Part shown: in pieces, positions 33,545 through 37,972 of the stretch
Layout of the letters: each line of letters begins with the position of its first letter
How positions within the stretch are numbered: position 1 is the first letter of the stretch
Assembly: GCA_001820055.1 (NCBI GenBank)
Contig: MHOK01000001.1
Coordinates: forward strand, 1-37,972
DNA from: Candidatus Spechtbacteria bacterium RIFCSPLOWO2_12_FULL_38_22
GTDB lineage: Bacteria > Patescibacteriota > Minisyncoccia > Spechtbacterales > 2-12-FULL-38-22
Direction: 5' to 3'
Length of the DNA: 37,972 nucleotides
Program-made: the position numbers and the translations under genes
The notes under the pieces: model-generated
The model's database searches: none
Told to the model about the DNA's origin: nothing
What the model saw: the letters and a program-made list of their open reading frames with translations, nothing else

Positions 33545-34030
33545 TTAGTTGGCTAAATTGGGGAGTTCGTCTCTAAGTTTCATCCATATTTTACCAAGTT
33601 CATTTTTGCCATCACGTTTTGCCCCCCAACCCCAAAAGTTATCTTTTGGAGAATCCTCAACTATTTTTTTGTCTCCAGTTTGGCGCAATTTTTTTTCAAC
33701 ATAAGGATTTTGCTGTAACTTATGGCGTAAAATATCTTGCATTATTTCTAAATTTTTTTTATAAAAATCTGAATCTATTTTATCTTCATATTTCCTTGCG
33801 ATTTTTTGTGCGTCATGCGCACTGCGCGCATTAAAGATTTCCTCTACAATTTTTGGGTTTTTTTGTAAGAAGTGTGATGCTTGATAAGCATGTTCGCTTG
33901 TTTGCCATTTTCTTCCTCGCCATTCAACCGCAAAAGACGAGAAGTTGTCTAATGGATAAAATTCTCTAGGGTAAAATCCTACGATTTCGCCTGAGGTTTC
34001 TAAAATAGGATCTCGATTTTTATATTTCAT
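33545..34030 (-). CDS. NADAR family protein (YbiA-like N-glycosidase)
   Basis: 161 residues from MKYKNRDPI. The frame is open for 93 more codons upstream, but those overlap the NTPase gene and do not look like family sequence. Signature: FYPLDNFSSFAVEWRGRKWQTSEHAYQASHF, then IFNARSAHDAQKIARKYEDKI, MQDILRHKL and a C-terminal NFWGWGAKRDGKNELGKIWMKLRDEL. NADAR proteins act on ADP-ribosyl compounds; YbiA-type enzymes cleave riboflavin-pathway intermediates and some members remove ADP-ribose from guanine as antitoxins to DarT1. No DarT-like toxin is visible here. No Shine-Dalgarno site. The 150 bases up to the NTPase gene are empty. Confidence 0.88.
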   Translation of the reverse strand: MKYKNRDPILETSGEIVGFYPREFYPLDNFSSFAVEWRGRKWQTSEHAYQASHFLQKNPKIVEEIFNARSAHDAQKIARKYEDKIDSDFYKKNLEIMQDILRHKLQQNPYVEKKLRQTGDKKIVEDSPKDNFWGWGAKRDGKNELGKIWMKLRDELPNLAN

Positions 34031-34178
34031 GCTGATAAGTGTATATGGTTGGTGAGATTGTGTTTCTTGTGTTGTTGTAAAACTTAGCGAGGACGACTTC
34101 CGTAATTTAGAACCGACTTCTCCTGAGTAAAATCGAAGGAAAAAGCGACGTAATTTTAGGATATCACTTACAGCGGGT

Positions 34179-34877
34179 TTATTTAAATACTTCTTGTACA
34201 GCAATAGCGTGACTACAAATCCCGTACTCTTTATAGAAATCACAGACACAGCTCCAGTCACTACCTGTAAGAGATAGGATTCTGATATCATGCTCAGATC
34301 GCAGTTCAACTTGAGAGCCTTTGCGATTAAATCTTTGAGGTTCAGAAATATATCCCTTTGCTTTCCCCACCTTCTTAATTAGTTGTCTTAGAAATTTTTC
34401 TTTTTCATTTCGATTTTCTGATGAAATTTCAACAATAATTATGTCCTCGCGTTCTTTTATGCTTTTCGTAAAATCATCTTCAAACACACACGAAAGAGTG
34501 GCTAAGCATGTATTTTGTGAATTTAAATATTTCAAAACAAGCTCTTTAAACTGATCAGAAAAAAGTTGCATCTGACCAATTTCATCTAAGTATAAGAAGT
34601 CGTCGTTTTTAAACTTAGAAACCTCTGAAACTACTGATTCAAGATTTTGAATATCTACAAAGTATCTGGAAACTTTATGTGGAGTTTTAAAATTGATGTG
34701 AGCTAGAACTTTTTTTTGTTGTGAATGGGTTTCTATCTCAAAACCAACTCGGCCATTATTTTCCGAAATCTCGTTCGTAACGAAACCTATTTTATTTGGA
34801 ATATCCTCAGTAATCTTCCTTAGCAGAGTGGATTTTCCACTTTTTGGTTCGCCAGTGATCAAAATATTTTTTTTCAT
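34179..34877 (-). CDS. THEP1-like nucleoside triphosphatase fused to a SWIM zinc finger
   Basis: 232 residues. Residues 1-170 resemble THEP1/NTPase_1: P-loop GEPKSGKS (9-16), GFVTNEISENNGRVGFEIET, a Walker B-like FLYLDEIGQM, and a late LATLSC strand. Residues 170-232 form a second module, AKGYISEPQRFNRKGSQVEL then W208-S-C-V-C to G219-I-C-S-H, which matches the CxC...CxH pattern of SWIM zinc fingers (C210, C212, C221, H223). SWIM domains bind DNA or protein. I know THEP1 proteins without such a tail, so the fusion is notable. It could act on nucleotides in a DNA-repair or defence context; that is inference. No Shine-Dalgarno site. Confidence 0.78.
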   Translation of the reverse strand: MKKNILITGEPKSGKSTLLRKITEDIPNKIGFVTNEISENNGRVGFEIETHSQQKKVLAHINFKTPHKVSRYFVDIQNLESVVSEVSKFKNDDFLYLDEIGQMQLFSDQFKELVLKYLNSQNTCLATLSCVFEDDFTKSIKEREDIIIVEISSENRNEKEKFLRQLIKKVGKAKGYISEPQRFNRKGSQVELRSEHDIRILSLTGSDWSCVCDFYKEYGICSHAIAVQEVFK

Positions 34878-34935
34878 AGATTTAGGCTAAGTTCTAACTT
34901 GGAAATCTTGCGGTGTCTGTCTGAAAATACTTGTC

Positions 34936-35946
34936 CTAAGCTTGCTCGTGGTATATTTCATCTAATTGTCGAAGGGATCCGAACGGATCAGGCAATATAA
35001 TACTCCCAGCCTCTGCGTCGCTCAAACCTACATAGAGCGTCGCGGTGTCATCGCCGTGGCGCACTAAACCGCCGGGGAAGATGACGTCCGCGAGCTCCGA
35101 CGCTTTTGCGTCACCTGCGGGGAAGTTCTTTCTTGTCGCAATAATCTCGATCGGTGATGCGCAATGCGTCTTGGGATCGTACACGAACGACATCGCGTGG
35201 TAATGCAAACCTCCTTTCGCGTCTTGATACGCAATATGTCCAATGACGCCAATCATACCATCTGGCAATGGATGTAACTCGTTTGCGCCACCCCATTCTT
35301 CAGGAGCGAATTGATTCTCAATGACTCTCGCGCTGAGAATATTATCTGCGTTCATCTCCTCAAGGCGCTGCAATTCGATATAACCTATTTTGCCTTTTCC
35401 ACTAGATCCTCCCTGGGGGCGCGTGAAGACACCGATCCGACCGTTTACAAGAGGCATAAGTCGAATATCTTTCATCATATCAGGACCAACGGCGAACTTT
35501 TGGAGCGATGATAAATCGTGTCCGCGGTAAAAAACTGTTCGATAACCAACACTGCGAGATCGGTAGTCAACATCGTGAGAGTTAATCGTGGCAGGATCGG
35601 GGTACACCTCAACGCCGCCAAAAATTGTTTCATCTCCTATGTGTGTTGCAAAGCCGTCTTCTAACCGTAGGATTGGCGCGCCGTTAGTTGGAGTCCATAT
35701 TCCATTTTTCTCTTCAAAAAAGATGACGCGCGAATCTGATCTTGCCTCTCGCGCCTCCACGCGCCCGGCAATAACGGTTGCGTTGCCAATATGAAATGGC
35801 GCTGAAATATTGTACACATCGTGTTCGTCGACGCCTGAAAACCGCAACTTCTTTCCAGAATGAAGCGCTTCTTTTTTTTCAAATCTCTGAAGAAGTTCAG
35901 CACAGTTTGGAGGAGAACCCCCCTTTTTTTCTACGTTTTGTACCAT
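34936..35946 (-). CDS. DUF1861 family protein (GT108/GH130-like beta-propeller)
   Basis: 336 residues. Matches my memory of DUF1861: HDVYNISAPFHIGNATVIAGRVEARE at the N-terminus, FATHIGDETIFGGVEVYPDP, TVFYRGHDLSSLQKFAVGPDMMKDIRL, GRIGVFTRPQGG.GKGKIGYIEL-type core, GGANELHPLPDGMIGVIGH. The fold is a five-bladed propeller related to GH130; some members are beta-1,2-mannosyltransferase/phosphorylases (CAZy GT108). The activity of this one is not proven. It is clearly GC-richer than its neighbours, which suggests transfer. Its first 35 residues are variable. It stands apart from the NTPase gene by 58 bases. Confidence 0.7.
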   Translation of the reverse strand: MVQNVEKKGGSPPNCAELLQRFEKKEALHSGKKLRFSGVDEHDVYNISAPFHIGNATVIAGRVEAREARSDSRVIFFEEKNGIWTPTNGAPILRLEDGFATHIGDETIFGGVEVYPDPATINSHDVDYRSRSVGYRTVFYRGHDLSSLQKFAVGPDMMKDIRLMPLVNGRIGVFTRPQGGSSGKGKIGYIELQRLEEMNADNILSARVIENQFAPEEWGGANELHPLPDGMIGVIGHIAYQDAKGGLHYHAMSFVYDPKTHCASPIEIIATRKNFPAGDAKASELADVIFPGGLVRHGDDTATLYVGLSDAEAGSIILPDPFGSLRQLDEIYHEQA

Positions 35947-36074
35947 AAAATTTCTGAAATATCGTATTTAATGATATTTTTTTAAAAATATAATTCTTGG
36001 TAAGACACAGGGGTCAAGTATCCTTATTATACAAGTAGTATAAGGCTTTTTTGATGGTCTGAAAAGATCGAATT

Positions 36075-36572
36075 TTAGGTCCGTGGGTCGGGGGTAATAA
36101 AATGAGTGTTAAGTTTTTCAAAAAATTCTTCCTTTTCTTTTCGGTATTCATCCATGCTTTTGTCTTCAAATTTTTCTTTAAGTGTATTAAGCTCAACTAC
36201 TTTTTTAGGATGACTTTTAAGGTAATCGCGTTGGGCAACAAAATAATCTTCTGGGGAACTAATCGCCGTAACCTGAATACTAAGCTCACGAGCTTCATTT
36301 TTGAAACTTGCAAATCCCTTTGACCAGTTATTCAGTTGATTAATTTTGTAAAGCGTTTTAAGGGTTTCTACAGTTTTTTCAAAATTTTCAGGCGCGACTC
36401 GAATGTTGATGTCTAAATCTCCCTTCGATAAACTCCCAGGAACAGAGGTACCACCAACATGTTCAATGTCAGCATCCGGAAATAATGCCGTGAGTTTCTG
36501 TTTCTCAATTTTAAATAATGCATTTATCTTTTTTAAGATGTCCTCAGTTTTTATGAAGTTAACTGTTTGCAT
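36075..36572 (-). CDS. GrpB/UPF0157 family nucleotidyltransferase-fold protein
   Basis: 165 residues, normal for the family. The GrpB signature IEHVGGTSVPGSLSKGDLDINIRV is clear, with Gly-Thr-Ser and Asp-X-Asp residues (DLDI) in the positions of a nucleotidyltransferase active site. KGFASFKNEARELSIQVTAI and YFVAQRDYLKSHPKKVVELNTLKEKF follow, typical of the group. Substrates are unknown, though some relatives attach nucleotides or are linked to CoA-type small molecules. It lies at the upstream end of the minus-strand run. About 130 bases to the DUF1861 gene contain a possible minus-strand -10 (TATAAT near 36026) and nothing else. Confidence 0.88.
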   Translation of the reverse strand: MQTVNFIKTEDILKKINALFKIEKQKLTALFPDADIEHVGGTSVPGSLSKGDLDINIRVAPENFEKTVETLKTLYKINQLNNWSKGFASFKNEARELSIQVTAISSPEDYFVAQRDYLKSHPKKVVELNTLKEKFEDKSMDEYRKEKEEFFEKLNTHFITPDPRT

Positions 36573-36649
36573 AAGTGTTTAAGTCGTCCTATGTCTATAA
36601 ATGCCTTCAAAATTGCGGGAAAATACCATGCCGAGGCGCAACGCGCCGA

Positions 36650-36670
36650 CCTGCCTGCCGGCGAGGCAGG
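36650..36670. repeat. CCTGCCTG/CAGGCAGG palindrome near tRNA-Ser(UGA)
   Basis: CCTGCCTGCCGGCGAGGCAGG, an imperfect copy of the palindrome also found at 7240, 7529 and 37892. The stretch 36573-36704 holds no gene. Confidence 0.8.
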
Positions 36671-36704
36671 GGCAACTTCTTACGATTTTTCTGAAAGTAC
36701 GAAT

Positions 36705-36791
36705 TGGCGGAGGCGGGAGGATTCGAACCTCCGAGTCCTTTCGGACGCTGGTTTTCAAAACCAGTGCGATAAACCACTATGCGACGCCTCC
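36705..36791 (-). tRNA. tRNA-Ser(UGA), CCA encoded
   Basis: Class II cloverleaf on the minus strand: acceptor GGAGGCG/CGCCTCC, anticodon stem CTGGT/ACCAG with loop TTTGAAA (UGA), long variable arm, T-stem GGAGG/CCTCC, G73 and encoded CCA (36705-36707). The GIY-YIG reading frame enters it from upstream and uses the anticodon TGA as its stop. Confidence 0.95.
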
Positions 36792-37060
36792 TGTTGGTTG
36801 TACGATTTATTTAAAAATGTTTTTTTCAGCATTTTTGTGATGGTTCTTTTGCCCCAGCCACTTTTGAGGTATTCTTCTCTATCTTTGGCATCATTTTTGT
36901 TCAGGAATGCTTCGTAAAAGATAAGCTGATATGGACGAAATGGTTTTGTCGCTAAACTTTTTCCTTCGTTGTGTTCCTTAAATCGTTTTTGTAAATCGGA
37001 GGTATATCCTATGTATAAACTTTTGTCTTTTTTACTTTGAAGAATATATACGTAATACAT
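36755..37060 (-). CDS. GIY-YIG nuclease-domain protein running into tRNA-Ser
   Basis: 101 residues from MYYVYILQSK (earlier Met codons lie in the 94-bp repeat). The family signature is complete: YVYILQS, SLYIGYT, the catalytic-type Arg in LQKRFKEHN, and a Glu in LIFYEAFL. KDREEYLKSGWGKRTITKML ends the usual domain; the last ~11 residues (EASHSGLSHWF) are encoded by the 5' half of tRNA-Ser, and the TGA stop is its anticodon. Single-domain proteins of this type are small DNA endonuclease-like factors. The gene lies between two tRNA-Ser genes and begins five bases after the 94-bp repeat. A decayed relative sits at 305-560. Confidence 0.85.
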   Translation of the reverse strand: MYYVYILQSKKDKSLYIGYTSDLQKRFKEHNEGKSLATKPFRPYQLIFYEAFLNKNDAKDREEYLKSGWGKRTITKMLKKTFLNKSYNQQEASHSGLSHWF

Positions 37061-37064
37061 AAAG

Positions 37065-37158
37065 ATGGAAGGCGAAACGTACAAATTGCTTCGCAATTTT
37101 ACGTTCCAGCAACGTAAAAACGTATAATTTTCAAAGAAAATTTACGTTTTGTACGTTG
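37065..37158. repeat. 94-bp repeat, copy 2, abutting the 3' end of tRNA-Ser(GCU)
   Basis: Nearly identical to 22448-22541. Its right end again touches the discriminator base of a minus-strand tRNA. Its left end is five bases from the GIY-YIG start codon. Confidence 0.9.
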
Positions 37159-37245
37159 CGGAGGAGGTGGGATTTGAACCCACGGACCCGGTAAGGGGTC
37201 AACACATTAGCAGTGTGTTCTTTTCGGCCACTCAAGCACTCCTCC
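37159..37245 (-). tRNA. tRNA-Ser(GCU)
   Basis: Minus-strand class II cloverleaf of 87 nt: acceptor GGAGGAG/CTCCTCC, anticodon stem ACACA/TGTGT with loop CTGCTAA (GCU), variable arm ending ACCGGGTCC, T-stem GTGGG/CCCAC, G73, no CCA. Confidence 0.95.
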
Positions 37246-37290
37246 CAGCTCCCCAATGTTGGGAGACTAATCTATATTTTACTATAAATA

Positions 37291-37319
37291 TTGAAAAAAT
37301 CAATCTTTAGGTATAAAAT
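37291..37319 (+). promoter_or_regulatory. promoter giving a possible leaderless mRNA
   Basis: TTGAAA (37291-37296), 17-base spacer, TAAAAT (37314-37319). The expected transcription start, seven bases on, coincides with the A of ATG 37326. Confidence 0.6.
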
Positions 37320-37325
37320 GCAGAT

Positions 37326-37760
37326 ATGGATTTTAGCTGGGAAGTTTTTAAAAAAGATAGAGTATTGCCCCTAAAAACATTTATATTTATAGGTGTTTTA
37401 TCTATGGGGGCCGGAGTTTATTTTTTCTTTGAAGAAAGTTATTTTGCTATGGTCCTATTTATGATAATACCGGCCGTCGTTATTTTAAGTTCAGTTCAGG
37501 GCCCAGACGTAGTACAAGCAAAAATTACAGAAAAAGGAATACATTTGAATAATAAAAAACATACTTATACAGAGTTAAAATCTTTTTTTGTTATTCACGA
37601 TCGCTTGGTTTTAAAAGACCAAAATGATAAAGCAATTTATATGCTCATAAATCCAGAAGAAAAAGAAGAAGTTGAAAACGCGCTATCAAATTATATTCCC
37701 CAAAAAGAACATGAAGAAGGGTTTGTAGATATAGTAAATAGATTTTTGTATCTTCATTAG
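37326..37760 (+). CDS. small two-helix membrane protein with cytoplasmic domain, unknown
   Basis: 144 residues. Two helices (about 19-35 and 39-55) are joined by a short turn (FFEES). The C-terminal ~85 residues look like a small beta-rich domain (KITEKGIHLNNKKHTYTELKSFFVIHDRLVLK, then a helix LINPEEKEEVENALSNYI), reminiscent of bacterial PH-like membrane-associated proteins, but I cannot name the family. No Shine-Dalgarno site; the promoter suggests initiation at the AUG itself. It is transcribed away from the tRNA-Ser pair. Confidence 0.75.
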   Translation: MDFSWEVFKKDRVLPLKTFIFIGVLSMGAGVYFFFEESYFAMVLFMIIPAVVILSSVQGPDVVQAKITEKGIHLNNKKHTYTELKSFFVIHDRLVLKDQNDKAIYMLINPEEKEEVENALSNYIPQKEHEEGFVDIVNRFLYLH

Positions 37761-37763
37761 TAT

Positions 37764-37891
37764 GTCCTCGTAGCGTCCTCCTACGCCCTTCATTTATTCA
37801 GGGCTTCGGAAGGGCAAGTAGTGATTTAAATTTACTACTCGCTCGTCCGTAGCTCAGAATATTTTTCTGAGCGAAGGAGAGTCCTCGTAGC
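37764..37891. repeat. direct repeat of the tRNA-Arg 5' end with hairpin-rich DNA between
   Basis: GTCCTCGTAGC occurs at 37764-37774 and 37881-37891; the second is the tRNA 5' end. Between them are small hairpins (GCCCTTC/GGAAGGGC; GCTCAGAA/TTCTGAGC; an ATTTAAAT core) and no ORF. Confidence 0.65.
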
Positions 37892-37944
37892 CCTGCCTGC
37901 CGGCAGGCAGGTCAGCTGGATAGAGCGCAACCTTGCGGAGGTAA
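37881..37944 (+). pseudogene. tRNA-Arg(GCG), D-stem interrupted by a 20-bp palindrome; 3' half missing or outside
   Basis: Without 37892-37911 the sequence reads GTCCTCGTAGC then TCAGCTGGATAGAGC, a perfect tRNA 5' half with D-stem GCTC/GAGC. The insert CCTGCCTGCCGGCAGGCAGG falls between C11 and T12. The anticodon arm follows (CAACC, loop TTGCGGA, GGT), giving anticodon GCG (Arg), but the 3' stem continues AA instead of TG, and no T-arm is found in the last 28 bases. Either the gene is dead or a second insertion begins near 37943; the window ends too early to tell. Confidence 0.65.
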
Positions 37945-37972
37945 GTCCTGTATTTAACAACTGAAGTTTAGC

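Noticed and set aside
34031-34309. 93-residue N-terminal extension of the NADAR protein
   Set aside because: It overlaps the 3' end of the THEP1-like gene in another frame and is unlike NADAR sequence.
36567-36917. Plus-strand ORFs containing LPAGEAG or CLPARQG
   Set aside because: They run through the palindrome, antisense to tRNA-Ser and the GIY-YIG gene. The odd peptides are translations of the palindrome.
37061-37096. Twelve-residue N-terminal extension of the GIY-YIG protein
   Set aside because: It is encoded by the 94-bp repeat; the family begins at MYYVYIL.
37933-37972. A second group I intron in the tRNA-Arg anticodon arm
   Set aside because: ACCTT could pair with GAGGT across the loop with a U-G, but this is nearly the normal anticodon stem, the loop would be three bases, and no core is visible before the window ends.

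Overview
The window looks like a chromosomal piece of an AT-rich, genome-reduced bacterium of the Candidate Phyla Radiation (Patescibacteria, Parcubacteria-like). This placement is an inference from several signs: most genes lack a Shine-Dalgarno sequence, ValRS is short, VirB2/TrbC-like pilin-type proteins and a VanW protein are present, small GIY-YIG genes sit among the tRNAs, a tRNA carries a group I intron, and GC-rich palindromes such as CCTGCCTGCCGGCAGGCAGG are scattered through the sequence. TGA acts as a normal stop (trpS, the DUF444 gene), so this is not the UGA-Gly code of Gracilibacteria or Absconditabacteria.

Layout. 1-1215 is a tRNA block: Ile(UAU) cut by the window edge, a frameshifted GIY-YIG gene, Val(GAC), Phe(GAA) split by a 236-nt group I intron, and Gly(GCC). 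1360-7343 holds trpS, a 3D-domain wall protein, ftsH, a self-contained GC-rich orphan gene (5348-6013) and ribosomal protein S1. 7596-14447 runs on the + strand: metallo-hydrolase, a tiny membrane protein coupled to gyrA, methyltransferase, membrane-anchored solute-binding protein and two pilin-type membrane proteins. tRNA-Leu follows. 14715-22335 runs on the minus strand: Zn-ribbon-like protein, VanW protein, Hsp20, PrsW-type protease, membrane protein, valS and tsaD. 22344-22820 holds tRNA-Glu surrounded by repeats and copied tRNA pieces. 22925-29657 is a + strand cassette: single-ring ClpB-D2-like AAA+ ATPase, PrkA kinase, DUF444 (VWA) protein and SpoVR. A GT2 glycosyltransferase follows. 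31452-36572 on the minus strand has recG, NADAR, a THEP1-like NTPase with a SWIM zinc finger, a DUF1861 protein and GrpB. 36705-37944 is a second tRNA block: Ser(UGA) overlapped by an intact GIY-YIG gene, Ser(GCU), a small membrane protein, and a tRNA-Arg broken by a palindrome.

Two systems stand out. First, the tRNA genes look like a landing zone for small elements. There is a group I intron, two GIY-YIG genes directly 5' of tRNAs, a 94-bp repeat exactly 3' of two tRNAs, three short direct repeats of tRNA 5' ends, and a 20-bp palindrome inserted cleanly in a D-stem. Second, the AAA+/PrkA/DUF444/SpoVR cassette extends the known yeaG-yeaH-ycgB association with a ClpB-like ATPase. Its DUF444 protein carries an EF-Ts-like (TS-N/UBA) segment, and all four genes have strong Shine-Dalgarno sites although almost no other gene here does.

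All calls come from reading the sequence by eye. No database or folding program was run.
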